Shown here: positions 32,297 to 44,494 of the stretch, in pieces | Position numbering within the stretch: position 1 is the first letter of the stretch | Layout of the letters: each line of letters opens with the position of its first letter | DNA from: Betaproteobacteria bacterium | GTDB lineage: Bacteria > Pseudomonadota > Gammaproteobacteria > Burkholderiales > Thiobacillaceae | DNA: 64,000 nucleotides | NCBI GenBank assembly: GCA_016234655.1 | Contig: JACRAU010000015.1 | Location: forward strand, 62,001 to 126,000 | Reading direction: 5' to 3' | The notes under the pieces: generated by a model | Databases searched by the model: none | Told to the model about the DNA's origin: nothing | Seen by the model: the letters and a program-made list of their open reading frames with translations, nothing else | Made by a program: the position numbers and the translations under genes

Positions 32297-33169
32297 ATGA
32301 ACGAGATGACCGATAACGAGACCGCCGCCGAGGTCGTTGAGGCCGAGGCCACCCCGGTAACAGCCACGCCCGCCGAAGACGAGACGCACGTCATCGCCCG
32401 CGTGCTCGGCCAGCCTTGGCTGGAGATGCCGCAGGACTTGTATATCCCGCCAGATGCGCTGGAGGTCATCCTCGATGCCTTCGAAGGGCCGCTGGACCTG
32501 CTGTTGTGGCTGATCCGGCGCAACAACATCGACGTGCTCGACATCCCCATGGCCGACCTGACCCGGCAGTACATCGACTACATCGAGGCCATGCGCCGCA
32601 CCCGGCTGGACATGGCGGCCGAGTACCTGGTGATGGCGGCCATGCTGATCGAGATCAAGTCGCGCATGCTGTTGCCGCGGCCGGAGAAGCTGGATGAGGG
32701 CGAGGAGCTCGACCCGCGCGCCGAACTGGTCCGCCGCCTGCTGGAATACGAGCAGATGAAGAAGGCGGCGCACAATCTCAACGCCGCGCCGCTGATCGGC
32801 CGCGACTTCATGCCGGTCCATACCTGGGTCGAGAAGCTGGCGGTGCGGCGCTTGCCCACGGTCGACCCGGACGACCTGCTCAATGCCTGGCGCGACATCC
32901 TGAAGCGGGCCTCGCGCCACAAGCATCACCGCATCGGCCGCCAGGAGCTGTCGGTGCGCGAACACATGAGCCGCATCCTGAAACAGTTGCAGGAATCGAA
33001 CTTCGCCCTGTTCACCGATTTGTTCAAACCCGAAGCCGGCCGCCCGGAGATGGTGGTCACCTTCCTTGCCCTGCTCGAACTCACGCGCGAGCGCTTGATC
33101 GAGCTTGTCCAGAACGAACCTTTCGCCCCCATTCATGCCAGACTTGCCTACACCCCCAACGAACAGTGA
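32297..33169 (+). CDS. scpA: Segregation and condensation protein A
   Basis: ScpA is the kleisin that bridges SMC heads with ScpB. The 290-residue protein has an acidic variable N-terminus (about 1-55), then [27 protein letters not shown], the family signature, and [21 protein letters not shown]. The winged-helix C-terminus has [19 protein letters not shown]. It overlaps scpB by 35 bases. No smc gene is in the window. The ATG at 32297 has an in-frame alternative two codons further on. Confidence 0.94.
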   Translation: MNEMTDNETAAEVVEAEATPVTATPAEDETHVIARVLGQPWLEMPQDLYIPPDALEVILDAFEGPLDLLLWLIRRNNIDVLDIPMADLTRQYIDYIEAMRRTRLDMAAEYLVMAAMLIEIKSRMLLPRPEKLDEGEELDPRAELVRRLLEYEQMKKAAHNLNAAPLIGRDFMPVHTWVEKLAVRRLPTVDPDDLLNAWRDILKRASRHKHHRIGRQELSVREHMSRILKQLQESNFALFTDLFKPEAGRPEMVVTFLALLELTRERLIELVQNEPFAPIHARLAYTPNEQ

Positions 33170-33974
33170 GGCCGATGTGGCCGATCCGAATAGCGAGGCC
33201 GAGATGGCACTCGAGACCGCCGAACTCGTGACCGAACAGCAGACCGAGGCCGCCGAGCCGCCGCAGGCCCTGGCCGAGGACGACGCCATCGCCGGGGTCA
33301 ACAGCCTGGACGACATCAAGCGCGTGCTCGAGGCCGTGCTGCTCGCCAGCGCCGGCCCCCTGACCGTGGCCGAGTTGAAGAAGGTGTTCGCGGTCGAGCT
33401 GACCAGCGATTTCGTCCGCCGTGCGCTGGAGTCGCTGCAAGAGGACTGGCAGGGGCGTGGGGTCGAACTGGTCAGCGTGGCCGAGGGTTGGCGCTTCCAG
33501 ACCCGGACCGAGATACAGGAGCACCTGGACCGGCTCAACCCGGAGAAGCCGCCGAAGTATTCCCGCGCCGTTCTGGAGACCCTGGCCATCGTCGTCTATC
33601 GCCAGCCGGTGACCCGGGGCGACATCGAGGAGATTCGCGGCGTGGCGGTCGGCAGCCAGATCGTCAAGACCTTGGAAGAGCGCGGCTGGATCGAGTCGGT
33701 CGGCCACAAGGACGTGCCGGGCCGCCCCGCGCTCTATGCCACGACCAAGCGTTTCCTGAGCGACCTCGGCCTGCGCTCGCTGGCCGAATTGCCGCCGCTA
33801 CCCGAGGTGGCGCGCGATCTGTTCGAGGATGTGCCGCTCGAACTCGAAGAACCGGCCGTCGATGTCTTGGCGGAAGAGGCGGAGGGCGCGGAAGCAGCCG
33901 CGTTCGAGGCCGTGATCGAATCGGCCCAGCCGCGCGAAGGCGGCCAGGGCGAACCGGATGCCCAGCATGCCTAG
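33135..33974 (+). CDS. scpB: Segregation and condensation protein B
   Basis: ScpB partners ScpA in the condensin-like complex. The ATG at 33135 gives 279 residues; an earlier TTG at 33105 is possible. The core (about residues 55-215) has two winged helices: [59 protein letters not shown] and [16 protein letters not shown]. Acidic, low-complexity tails flank the core, which is common in betaproteobacterial ScpB. It overlaps scpA and also rluB. Confidence 0.93.
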   Translation: MPDLPTPPTNSEADVADPNSEAEMALETAELVTEQQTEAAEPPQALAEDDAIAGVNSLDDIKRVLEAVLLASAGPLTVAELKKVFAVELTSDFVRRALESLQEDWQGRGVELVSVAEGWRFQTRTEIQEHLDRLNPEKPPKYSRAVLETLAIVVYRQPVTRGDIEEIRGVAVGSQIVKTLEERGWIESVGHKDVPGRPALYATTKRFLSDLGLRSLAELPPLPEVARDLFEDVPLELEEPAVDVLAEEAEGAEAAAFEAVIESAQPREGGQGEPDAQHA

Positions 33975-34953
33975 ACCGCCATACCCAAACCGGGGCAACA
34001 GCGCGCCTCGGCAACAGCAGAATCAACAGCCCAAGAGCGAAAAACTGCACAAGATGCTGGCCGCCGCCGGCTTGGGCTCGCGCCGCGATATGGAAATGCT
34101 GATCGCGACCGGGCGCGTCGCCGTCAACGGCCTGATCGTGCAGGTCGGCGACCGGGTGACCGAGAACGATGTCGTGCGCGTGGACGGCAGGGTCGTGCCC
34201 TTGCCCTGGAACGCGCCGCAGGTGAGGGTGCTGATCTATCACAAGCCCGAGGGCGAGATCGTCTCGCGCGACGACCCGAAACAGCGCACGACCGTGTTCG
34301 ACCAATTGCCGAAGTTGAAGGGCGAGCGCTGGATCGCGGTCGGCCGGCTCGACTACAACACCGAGGGCCTGTTGCTGTTCACCACCAGCGGCGACCTGGC
34401 CAACCGCTTGATGCATCCGCGTTTCGATGTCGAGCGGGAATACGCCGTGCGCGTGCTCGGCGACGAGTTGAGCGAGCAGCAAATCCAATCGCTCAAACGC
34501 GGTGTGCAGTTGGAAGACGGCCCGGCCCGGGTCGAAGACATCGTCGCCAGCGGCGGCGAGGGCGCCAACAGGTGGTACCACCTGGCGCTCAAGGAAGGCC
34601 GCAACCGCGAAGTGCGCCGCTTGTTCGAGGCCTTGGGCCTGACGGTGAGCCGCCTGATCCGCGTGCGCTACGGCCCGGTCAACATGCCGCCTCGCCTGAA
34701 GCGCGGGCAACGCCTGGAATTGACGCCGGACGAGGTGGCCAAGCTGCTGTCGTGGTGCGACAAGGCGGCATCGCGCCAGCCCTCGCCGAAGCCGGCGGCC
34801 AAACCCCGGCAGCCCAACCCGCAACGAGCCGACTCGCGGCCGAAAGACAAGCCGCAACAGGCCAAGGCCAAGCCGGGCGAAGAGGGCGGCGGCAAGGCCG
34901 TGCATCCCTTCCGCCGTCGCCTGGCGACGCGCGGCAGCAAACAGCCCGGCTGA
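33958..34953 (+). CDS. rluB: 23S rRNA pseudouridine synthase RluB
   Basis: RluB makes pseudouridine 2605 in 23S rRNA. The 331-residue protein has an S4 domain ([37 protein letters not shown]) and a catalytic domain with Asp in [25 protein letters not shown] and [17 protein letters not shown] basic, Pro/Gln/Lys-rich tail of about 60 residues follows, typical of RluB. The start at 33958 overlaps scpB; the ATG at 33967 is equally possible. Its stop codon lies in the loop of the terminator. Confidence 0.94.
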   Translation: MPSMPRPPYPNRGNSAPRQQQNQQPKSEKLHKMLAAAGLGSRRDMEMLIATGRVAVNGLIVQVGDRVTENDVVRVDGRVVPLPWNAPQVRVLIYHKPEGEIVSRDDPKQRTTVFDQLPKLKGERWIAVGRLDYNTEGLLLFTTSGDLANRLMHPRFDVEREYAVRVLGDELSEQQIQSLKRGVQLEDGPARVEDIVASGGEGANRWYHLALKEGRNREVRRLFEALGLTVSRLIRVRYGPVNMPPRLKRGQRLELTPDEVAKLLSWCDKAASRQPSPKPAAKPRQPNPQRADSRPKDKPQQAKAKPGEEGGGKAVHPFRRRLATRGSKQPG

Positions 34954-34968
34954 GCCGGGCTGTTTTTT
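34941..34968 (+). terminator. Intrinsic terminator of scpA-scpB-rluB
   Basis: acagcccggc and gccgggctgt form a 10-bp stem with the rluB stop codon TGA as its three-base loop, followed by ttttttct. The stop codon within the hairpin shows how tightly the end of the operon is packed. Confidence 0.88.
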
Positions 34969-34975
34969 CTGGGAT

Positions 34976-35656
34976 TTATTTCTTCTTATTGATCATCTGC
35001 TCGATGGCGCGGGCGGCCATGTCTTTCGAGCCCAGGCCGAAGGCGATGGCGAAGGCCAGGCCCACGGCGCCGAAGGCGATGATGAAGGCGGCGGTCAATA
35101 GTTCGTTGGCGATCTGCAATTGCTCCATCGCGATGAAGAAAACGAACACCAGCATCGCGTATTCGGAGAAGGTGGACACCGTCAGCGCACCGGAGAAACC
35201 GACGTTGTTGAGCCAGGCGAACACCAGGCGGTTGATGAAGCGGGCCAGGATGGTGCCGAACACCAGGACCAGGATCGCGACGATCACGTTCGGGATGTAG
35301 AACACCACCTTGTTGAACAGGTCGGCCACCATCTGCAAGCCCAGGCTGTTGGCGACGGTGACGATCATGACCAGGATGATCAGCCAGTAGACCAGGTTGC
35401 CGATGATCGCGGCCACCGATAGCTCCAGTTCGGCGTGTTGCAGGAAGGACTCCAGGCCCGATTTCTCGGAGGCCTTGTCGAAATGCAGCACCTTTAGCAG
35501 GCGCATCACCGCCGAGCGGGCGACCTTGGCCAGTATCCAGCCCACCAGCAGCAGGATGGCGGCGGCGATCAGTTGCGGCACGAAGCGGGCGAATTCGGTC
35601 CAGAACGAGGTCAAGGACGCGACGAAGATGTCGATCTGCTGCATGGTGTACTCCAT
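34976..35656 (-). CDS. TM-helix repeat (mechanosensitive channel-like) membrane protein
   Basis: A 226-residue integral membrane protein with conserved TM-helix repeats. Helices are visible in FVPQLIAAAILLLVGWILAK, IIGNLVYWLIILVMIVTVA, VVFYIPNVIVAILVLVFGTIL, AMLVFVFFIAMEQL and TAAFIIAFGAVGLAFAIAFGLG. The last resembles the glycine/alanine pore helix of MscS-type channels, but the soluble MscS beta domain is missing, so gating in the MscS manner is doubtful. The start at 35656 follows a gaggaga ribosome binding site. It converges with rluB. Confidence 0.78.
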   Translation of the reverse strand: MEYTMQQIDIFVASLTSFWTEFARFVPQLIAAAILLLVGWILAKVARSAVMRLLKVLHFDKASEKSGLESFLQHAELELSVAAIIGNLVYWLIILVMIVTVANSLGLQMVADLFNKVVFYIPNVIVAILVLVFGTILARFINRLVFAWLNNVGFSGALTVSTFSEYAMLVFVFFIAMEQLQIANELLTAAFIIAFGAVGLAFAIAFGLGSKDMAARAIEQMINKKK

Positions 35657-35697
35657 GGGTTGTCTCCTCAATGTTCGCGATTATATGGATAGCCGCG

Positions 35698-37723
<2,026 letters not shown>

Positions 37724-38071
37724 TTATTTCTTGAAGAAGGTGGCATAGTGGTCTTCGCTGAAGCCGACCTGATGCTGGCCATCGCGGTCGACGATGGGCC
37801 GCTTGATCACGCTGGCGTTCTCCTGCATCACGGTCAGCGCGGTCTTGGCATCCTTGACCTTGGCGCGGGTGGCGTCGGGCAGCTTGCGCCAGGTCGGGCC
37901 GTTGCGGTTGACCAGGGCCTCCCAGCCCAGGATGCCCATGAGCCGGGTCAGCAGTTCGGCCGGTACGCCCTGTTTCTTGAAATCGTGGAATTCGTAGGGG
38001 ATGTCGCGTGCTTCCAGCCAGGCGCGTGCCTTTTTCACCGTCGTACAGTTGGGGATTCCATAGAGTTTCAT
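37724..38071 (-). CDS. yffB: ArsC/Spx-family reductase (YffB-like)
   Basis: A 115-residue thioredoxin-fold protein of the ArsC/Spx family, YffB branch: MKLYGIPNCTTVKKARAWLE has a single N-terminal Cys where arsenate reductases carry their catalytic Cys. YEFHDFKKQG, NRNGPTWRKLP and SVIKRPIVDRDGQHQVGF follow. It has no arsenic-operon neighbours and adjoins dapE (the yffB-dapE pair of E. coli), so a role in arsenate detoxification should not be assumed; the family's glutathione-linked role is unsettled. It diverges from the GNAT gene. Confidence 0.9.
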   Translation of the reverse strand: MKLYGIPNCTTVKKARAWLEARDIPYEFHDFKKQGVPAELLTRLMGILGWEALVNRNGPTWRKLPDATRAKVKDAKTALTVMQENASVIKRPIVDRDGQHQVGFSEDHYATFFKK

Positions 38072-38121
38072 GGCAAACTCGTATCCATTGTTTTTCGAGT
38101 CCCGCTATTTTACGCCTTCCG

Positions 38122-38562
38122 ATGACCGAAGCCGATTCCTTCACTGTCAGCGAGGCCGATTGGCGGCGGGATGAAGCGGGCATTGCCCACGTGCGGCGTC
38201 GGGTCTTCATCGAAGAGCAGGCCGTGCCCGAGGCGATGGAATGGGAAGCGCGGGACGCGCAGTGCGATTGGTTTATCGCGCAAGACGCGACTGGCGCGAT
38301 CGTCGGCATCGCGCGCTTGACGCCGGATGAGCACATCGGCCGCATGGCGGTATTGCCGGCCTGGCGCCGGCGCGGCGTGGGCGCGGCGCTGCTGCGGGCC
38401 GCCTTGGCCCAGGCCAGGCAGCGGGGCTTGCGGCGCGTCGGCCTGCATGCCCAGGTGCAGGCCATGCCGTTCTATGCCCGGTTCGGTTTTCAGGCGCGCG
38501 GGCCGGTGTTCGACGAGGCCGGCATCCCGCATCGGGAGATGATTTTGGATTTGACGGAGTAG
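38122..38562 (+). CDS. GNAT family N-acetyltransferase (ElaA-like)
   Basis: A 146-residue acetyltransferase. The start at 38122 (MTEADSFTVSEADWRRDE) is preferred over an in-frame start 114 bases earlier that lies in the divergent promoter region. It carries FIEEQAVPEAMEWEARD, the acetyl-CoA-binding loop GRMAVLPAWRRRGVGAALL (motif A, RRxGxG/A) and LHAQVQAMPFYARFGFQARG. ARFGFQxxGxxFDEAGIPH is the ElaA-type end. The substrate is unknown. It precedes ispF by three bases. Confidence 0.88.
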   Translation: MTEADSFTVSEADWRRDEAGIAHVRRRVFIEEQAVPEAMEWEARDAQCDWFIAQDATGAIVGIARLTPDEHIGRMAVLPAWRRRGVGAALLRAALAQARQRGLRRVGLHAQVQAMPFYARFGFQARGPVFDEAGIPHREMILDLTE

Positions 38563-38565
38563 CGC

Positions 38566-39054
38566 ATGGATTTTCGTATCGGCCACGGTTTCGATGTGCA
38601 CGTCTTCGCCGAGGGGCGAAAGCTGATCGTCGGCGGGGTGGAGATTCCTTATGACAAGGGCCTGGCCGGCCACTCGGATGCGGACGTGCTGCTGCACGCC
38701 ATTTGCGATGCCTTGCTCGGCGCCGCCGGGCTGGGCGACATCGGCCGCCACTTTCCGGACAGCGATGCGCAGTACAAGGGCATAGACAGCCGCAAGCTGC
38801 TGCGCCATGTCGTTAAACTGCTAAACGAGCGCGGTTGGCGCGTCGGCAATCTCGACGCCACCATCATCGCGCAGGCGCCGAAGATGGCGCCGTATATCCC
38901 CACGATGCAGGCCCATATCGCCGACGACCTCGGCCTGGCCGAGGCGGCGGTGAACGTGAAGGCCACGACCACGGAGAAGCTGGGCTTCACCGGCCGCGGC
39001 GAGGGTATCGCGGTGGAGGCGGTATGTCTCATTCGCAGTGCGAGTGATGAATAG
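38566..39054 (+). CDS. ispF: 2-C-methyl-D-erythritol 2,4-cyclodiphosphate synthase
   Basis: IspF makes the cyclodiphosphate of the MEP isoprenoid pathway. The 162-residue trimeric zinc enzyme has GHGFDVHVF (Asp and His ligands), [28 protein letters not shown] and [19 protein letters not shown]. IspD, its usual neighbour, is not here; a GNAT gene is upstream instead. The last codons and stop are formed by a heptanucleotide tract (39042-39069), so the C-terminus ends SASDE. Confidence 0.96.
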   Translation: MDFRIGHGFDVHVFAEGRKLIVGGVEIPYDKGLAGHSDADVLLHAICDALLGAAGLGDIGRHFPDSDAQYKGIDSRKLLRHVVKLLNERGWRVGNLDATIIAQAPKMAPYIPTMQAHIADDLGLAEAAVNVKATTTEKLGFTGRGEGIAVEAVCLIRSASDE

Positions 39055-39069
39055 CGAGTGATGAGTGAT
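39042..39069. repeat. Direct heptanucleotide tract spanning the ispF stop and thpR start
   Basis: Four units in exact 7-base register: GAGTGAT, GAATAGC, GAGTGAT, GAGTGAT. They form the last codons and TAG stop of ispF and the GTG/ATG start and first residues (MSD) of thpR. The tract is of the same sort as those at 2528-2575 and 44495-44576. Confidence 0.8.
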
Positions 39070-39585
39070 CTGGCGCGGGTCTTCTTCGCGCTTTGGCCCG
39101 ACGAGGCGCTGAGGCAGCAACTGCACCAGGCCTCGGGCCTGTTGCATCAGGCCCATGGCGGCCGCCGGATGCCGCCGGATACGGTGCATCTCACCCTTCT
39201 GTTCATCGGTTCATTGCCGCGCGAGCGCTTGCCCGAGCTGCAAGCGCCGGCCGATGCCATTCAGGCCCCGAAGTTCGATGTGGCCTTCGATCAAGCCGAT
39301 TGCTGGCGGCACAACCGCATCGCCTTCCTTACCGCCAGCCAGCCGCCGGCCGGGCTATTCGATCTGGTGCGGTCTTTGGAAACACAGGCCAGCATGGCGG
39401 GCATCGCTTTCGACCGCCGGCCTTACAAGCCGCACATCACCCTGGTGCGCAACGCCGACTGTAGAAAAGCAAAGCCCGCGCTGGCGCCCATACTTTGGGC
39501 GGCGCGGGATTTCGTCTTGGTGGAATCGAGATCGGATTCGAACGGGGCGAGCTATTCGCAACTCGCCCGGTGGCAGCTGTTATAG
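39061..39585 (+). CDS. thpR: RNA 2',3'-cyclic phosphodiesterase (ThpR, 2H family)
   Basis: A 174-residue 2H phosphoesterase with two HxTx motifs, VHLTLLFIG (about residue 42) and PHITLVRNA (about 124), the catalytic pairs for opening or closing 2',3'-cyclic RNA ends. RVFFALWPDEALRQQL at the start and YSQLARWQLL at the end are typical of ThpR/LigT. The ATG at 39061 lies in a heptanucleotide tract; a GTG directly before it is an alternative. The 3' end overlaps the convergent host-attachment gene by six bases. Confidence 0.92.
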   Translation: MSDLARVFFALWPDEALRQQLHQASGLLHQAHGGRRMPPDTVHLTLLFIGSLPRERLPELQAPADAIQAPKFDVAFDQADCWRHNRIAFLTASQPPAGLFDLVRSLETQASMAGIAFDRRPYKPHITLVRNADCRKAKPALAPILWAARDFVLVESRSDSNGASYSQLARWQLL

Positions 39586-40020
39586 AAAGATGTGGCTTTC
39601 CAGATGGCCGGACAGTTCTTTGACCGGCAGGCGAGTGTAGTCCTTCTCGATGCTCTCGGTCAGCTTGCCTTTGACCTGGCTGGATAGCCGGCCATTCAAC
39701 ATGCCCAGAAAGGGCGCGGAGGCGGCAATGATCAGGCGCTCATAGGCGTTGCTGGTCCTGCCCTCATCCAATTCGCGCGCCAATTCCAACGCGAATTTGT
39801 CGGCCTCGTGTTCTTTCGGGGCGGTGGCCGGTACATAAGAGCCGTGGCCGTTGCCGTGGCCTTGAATATGACCCGGTCGGTCGGTGACGAGGTTGGCGGC
39901 TTTTTCCCGGCTTTCCGGGTGATCGAGTTCCTTCAGGAGTTCCAGGCCTTTTTTCGGGCCGTTATTGGCATAGAGCTTGGCTTGACTGGCGTTGGCCACC
40001 AGAATCCACGTCGTTGACAT
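39580..40020 (-). CDS. Host-attachment-protein family (AtsE-like)
   Basis: A 146-residue protein of the family named for attachment to host cells: MSTTWILVANASQAKLYANNG, LLKELDHPESREKAANLVTDRPG, FALELARELDEGRTSNAYERLIIAA, and SIEKDYTRLPVKELSGHL. The fold resembles eRF1/archaeal release-factor-like nuclease domains, and the family is common in free-living betaproteobacteria, so attachment to a host is not implied. A caggagcaa ribosome binding site precedes the start. Function unknown. Confidence 0.85.
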   Translation of the reverse strand: MSTTWILVANASQAKLYANNGPKKGLELLKELDHPESREKAANLVTDRPGHIQGHGNGHGSYVPATAPKEHEADKFALELARELDEGRTSNAYERLIIAASAPFLGMLNGRLSSQVKGKLTESIEKDYTRLPVKELSGHLESHIFL

Positions 40021-40098
40021 AAATTGCTCCTGTCGTGGGTGAGAGAGCTAGAGGATTTCCGTGTCTGGTTTAAGACTAGGCGCAGGTTCCGCCGGCCG

Positions 40099-41169
40099 TC
40101 AAGCGAAATGCTGCAAAGCCTTGTACGACAAGGCTTGGAAGGCGGCAGCCTGGGGCGAGGCCAGGGTCAGGCAGGGACCTTGCGCCGCCTGGGGATAGTT
40201 GCGGCCGAGCGAGCGGTTATAGGCGGGGTCGTAATGCTCGACCAGCAATTCGGCCACCAGTTCATCCCATTGCCCGCTTAGGGCCAGTTGCTTCCAACGC
40301 TCGATCCGTTCGTGGCCTTGCAGATCGACCAGGCAATCGAGTTGCCGGTTGAGCAGGGCGGGCTCGGCCAGGAAATGGGCGTATTCCTCCTTGAGCAGCG
40401 TCACCCGCACCGCGATGTCGGCCTCCAGAGTCAGGCACTCGGCGGCGCGCATGCGGGCGAGCAGCGCGTCCGGCGTGTGCAGCCGGCCGATCTTCTTGCT
40501 CTCGGATTCGATGAACACCGGTTTGCTTGGATCGAAGCCGTGCAGCGCGGCCCGGATCAGGCTTTCGAAAAACTTCTGGCCGGGCTGGGGCCGGTCCGGC
40601 AGGTTGCCGAGCACCGAGCCCTTGTGCGCGGCCAGGTCTTCCAGGTCGAGCACCTGCGCTCCGGCCTCGCGTAGGGCCAGCAGGAAGCGGCTTTTGCCGC
40701 TGCCGGTGCGGCCGCAGACCACGACGAAGCGGATGCGGCCGGGCAGGGCCTCCAGCTCGGCCATGACCGCCTTGCGATAGGCCTTGTAACCGCCCTCCAA
40801 CTGCGCCGCCGGCCAGCCGATGGCGCGCAGGACATGGGCGAGCGAACCGGAGCGGTTGCCGCCGCGCCAGCAATAGACCAGGGGCCGGTATTTTTTCGGT
40901 TTGTCGGCGAAGTGGGTTTCGAGATGCCGGGCGATGTTGCGCGAGACCAGGGCGGCGCCGATCTTTTTGGCGTCGAAGGCGGAGACCTGCTTGTGCTCGG
41001 TGCCGACCCGGGCTCGCTCGGCATCGTCCAGCACCGGCAGGTTGATCGCGCCGGGGATGTGGTCCTCGGCGAATTCGCCGGGCGAGCGCGCGTCGATGAT
41101 CTCGTCGAAGCCGGCGAGGTCGGCCACGCCGGCCAGCTCGATGCGCTTTCCCGGCGGGTCGCACCGCAT
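40099..41169 (-). CDS. selU: tRNA 2-selenouridine synthase
   Basis: SelU (MnmH/YbbB) replaces sulfur with selenium at the wobble uridine of certain tRNAs, using selenophosphate, after geranylation. From the ATG at 41169 it has 356 residues. The rhodanese domain has DARSPGEFAEDHIPGAINLPVL and the active Cys in VYCWRGGNRSGSLAHVLRAIG; the C-terminal P-loop domain has VVCGRTGSGKSRFL. It overlaps the smpB stop (ATGA) and is probably cotranscribed with it. No selD is nearby, but the organism should have one. Confidence 0.93.
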   Translation of the reverse strand: MRCDPPGKRIELAGVADLAGFDEIIDARSPGEFAEDHIPGAINLPVLDDAERARVGTEHKQVSAFDAKKIGAALVSRNIARHLETHFADKPKKYRPLVYCWRGGNRSGSLAHVLRAIGWPAAQLEGGYKAYRKAVMAELEALPGRIRFVVVCGRTGSGKSRFLLALREAGAQVLDLEDLAAHKGSVLGNLPDRPQPGQKFFESLIRAALHGFDPSKPVFIESESKKIGRLHTPDALLARMRAAECLTLEADIAVRVTLLKEEYAHFLAEPALLNRQLDCLVDLQGHERIERWKQLALSGQWDELVAELLVEHYDPAYNRSLGRNYPQAAQGPCLTLASPQAAAFQALSYKALQHFA

Positions 41170-41615
41170 CAGCGCTTCTCCCGCATCAGCCGAGCCTTCT
41201 CGCGATCCCACTCGCGTTCTTTCTCGCTGGCTCTCTTGTCGTGTGCCTTCTTGCCCTTGGCTAGGCCGATCTCCAGCTTGATGCGGCCTTTGGCGTAGTG
41301 CAGGTTGAGCGGCACCAGGGTGTAGCCGGCGCGTTCGACCTTGCCGATCAATTTGCTGATCTCGGCGGCATGCAATAGCAGCTTGCGGGTGCGCACCGGG
41401 TCGGGCTTGATGTGGGTGGAGGCGGTGGGCAGCGGGCTGATGTGGCTGCCGATCAGCCAGATTTCGCCCCGTTTGATCACCACATAGGCCTCTTTCAACT
41501 GCGCCCGGCCGGCGCGGATGGCCTTGACCTCCCAGCCTTCGAGGGCGATACCCGCTTCGTAGCGTTCCTCGATGAAGTAATCGTGGAAGGCCTTTTTGTT
41601 GTCGGCGATGGTCAT
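41169..41615 (-). CDS. smpB: SsrA-binding protein SmpB
   Basis: SmpB binds tmRNA and enables trans-translation on stalled ribosomes. The 148-residue beta-barrel protein starts [25 protein letters not shown] and has [30 protein letters not shown] and a basic C-terminal tail ([20 protein letters not shown]) that mimics an anticodon helix. The ssrA gene is not in this window. It diverges from ratA, the common smpB/ratA-rnfH arrangement. Confidence 0.96.
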   Translation of the reverse strand: MTIADNKKAFHDYFIEERYEAGIALEGWEVKAIRAGRAQLKEAYVVIKRGEIWLIGSHISPLPTASTHIKPDPVRTRKLLLHAAEISKLIGKVERAGYTLVPLNLHYAKGRIKLEIGLAKGKKAHDKRASEKEREWDREKARLMREKR

Positions 41616-41702
41616 GGCGGGAGTGCTTTTGCGGCTGGGGTCTGATCGGTGTTTCGTGATATTTTAACAGTCTTTGCGCCTTATCCCTGTCGCCTTCCCT
41701 AT

Positions 41703-42140
41703 ATGTCCGAAGTTATCAAGTCCGTGCTGGTGCCCTATACGGCGGCGGAAATGTTCGAGCTGGTCGACCGGGTCGAAGCCTATGTGGAGTTTCTGCCCTG
41801 GTGCGGCGGTACCGACCTGCACCGGCGCGACGAGGCGGTGACCGAGGCCACCATCCACATCAGTTACCTGCACGTGCGGCAGCATTTCACCACGGAAAAC
41901 CATAAGCAGTTCCCCGAGGCCATGCACCTTACCTTGAAGGATGGGCCGTTCCGCAAGCTGGAAGGCGCCTGGCGCTTCAAGCCTCTGGGCGAGGAAGGCA
42001 GCCGGGTGGAACTGCTGCTGCATTACGAATTTTCCAGCCACTTGCTGGAAAAGGTGGTCGGGCCGGTGTTTTCGATGATTGCCAACAACTTGGTGGATGC
42101 CTTCGTCCACCGCGCCGAGAAGGTTTACGGAGAGCGATGA
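41703..42140 (+). CDS. ratA: RatA/PasT-like START-domain protein
   Basis: A 145-residue START/CoQ-binding fold protein: MSEVIKSVLVPYTAAEMFELV, VEFLPWCGGTDLHRRDEAVTEA, FRKLEGAWRFKPLG and LEKVVGPVFSMIANNLVDAF. E. coli RatA was reported to block 70S ribosome assembly, while the fold and yeast/human Coq10 relatives suggest ubiquinone binding; either is possible. The start at 41703 is preferred over 41649, which adds non-conserved residues. It overlaps rnfH by four bases. Confidence 0.92.
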   Translation: MSEVIKSVLVPYTAAEMFELVDRVEAYVEFLPWCGGTDLHRRDEAVTEATIHISYLHVRQHFTTENHKQFPEAMHLTLKDGPFRKLEGAWRFKPLGEEGSRVELLLHYEFSSHLLEKVVGPVFSMIANNLVDAFVHRAEKVYGER

Positions 42141-42472
42141 GCGGATTGATCCAAGTCGAAGTGGTCTATGCCCTGCACGATGTGCAGAAGGTTATCCATG
42201 TCCAGGTCGAGGAAGGCGCGACCATCGCCCAGGCCGTGGCCGAGTCCGGCCTGCTGCGCGATTATCCCGAGATCGACTTGGGCGGCCGCAACAAGGTCGG
42301 CGTCTGGAACAAGCTATCGAAGCCGGACACCGCGTTGCGCGACAAGGACCGGGTGGAAATCTACCGGCCGCTGATCGCCGACCCGAAGGAGGTGCGTCGG
42401 CAGCGCGCGGCCGAAGGCAAGGTGATGAAGAAGGGCGCGGCGGAGCTCAACGCCGGCGAAGGCGAGGTCTAA
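42137..42472 (+). CDS. rnfH: RnfH family ubiquitin-like protein
   Basis: A 111-residue RnfH (beta-grasp) protein: VEVVYALHDVQKVIHVQVEEGATIAQAV, DYPEIDLGGRNKVGVWNK and DRVEIYRPLIADPKEVRRQRA, the last being the family hallmark. It pairs with ratA through an ATGA overlap, as in E. coli. Its function is unknown. A Lys-rich tail follows the fold. Confidence 0.93.
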   Translation: MSGLIQVEVVYALHDVQKVIHVQVEEGATIAQAVAESGLLRDYPEIDLGGRNKVGVWNKLSKPDTALRDKDRVEIYRPLIADPKEVRRQRAAEGKVMKKGAAELNAGEGEV

Positions 42473-42477
42473 GCACA

Positions 42478-42507
42478 AAATAAAAGAGCGGCCCGCAGGC
42501 CGCTCTT
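42478..42507 (-). terminator. Terminator hairpin between rnfH and the minus-strand lipoprotein gene
   Basis: A 10-bp stem, aagagcggcc / ggccgctctt (42484-42493 and 42498-42507) with loop cgca. On the minus strand it runs into a T-rich stretch (ttttattttgtg), making it the terminator of the lipoprotein gene; on the plus strand only ttg follows, so rnfH termination may be weaker. Confidence 0.75.
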
Positions 42508-42525
42508 GATGCCGAATGACGCGGT

Positions 42526-42852
42526 TTACTTGGTGCTGGTCAGCGGATAAGCGGCTTGGGCCAGACCCATCTTCACATGGTCGGAGGCCAAGGCGGACTG
42601 CTTGAGCACGGCGGCGCTGTCGCCATTCTTGGCGGCGGCCTGGGCATCCTTCAGGGCCTTTTCGGCGGTGGTCCACAGGGCGAACTTGGCCTTGGCTTCT
42701 TTCACGTCTTTTTCGGCCTGGGCCAGGGCGGCCTTGGCTTCGGCGCTGATCGCGGGGCCGGCATCGGCCTGGGTGGCGGGGCCACTTGCGCAGGCGGTCA
42801 GAAATAGGGCCATCAGGCTAGCCAGAACGGCGGATGCAAGCTGTTTACGCAT
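42526..42852 (-). CDS. Small alanine-rich lipoprotein of unknown function
   Basis: A 108-residue protein starting MRKQLASAVLASLMALFLTACASG: signal peptide with lipobox LTAC, so a lipoprotein with Cys about residue 21. The mature part is an Ala/Lys/Glu helix (SAEAKAALAQAEKDVKEAKAKFALW, EKALKDAQAAAKNGDSAAVLKQSALASDHVKMGLAQ), likely a coiled coil, resembling Lpp/DUF4398-like helical envelope proteins. The start is set by a gaggag ribosome binding site. No enzymatic motif is seen. It diverges from guaB. Confidence 0.8.
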   Translation of the reverse strand: MRKQLASAVLASLMALFLTACASGPATQADAGPAISAEAKAALAQAEKDVKEAKAKFALWTTAEKALKDAQAAAKNGDSAAVLKQSALASDHVKMGLAQAAYPLTSTK

Positions 42853-43004
42853 TTCGATCTCCTCGTTGTTCAGGGTGCGACAGTTAAATCCAGGCACGCT
42901 AATGCGGCTGTCGAACCTTAAATCGGGGTGGGTGGGGCGTCAATCCATTTCGCGGCATTTGGTAGATATTGACCAACTCACTCGTGCCGGAATTCCGGAA
43001 TCTG

Positions 43005-44494
<1,490 letters not shown>

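Noticed and set aside
37724-38071. Arsenate reductase ArsC of an arsenic resistance locus
   Set aside because: No ars genes are near, and the dapE neighbourhood and sequence fit the YffB branch.
39580-40020. Evidence for host association from the host-attachment protein family name
   Set aside because: The family occurs widely in free-living bacteria; the name reflects one early study.
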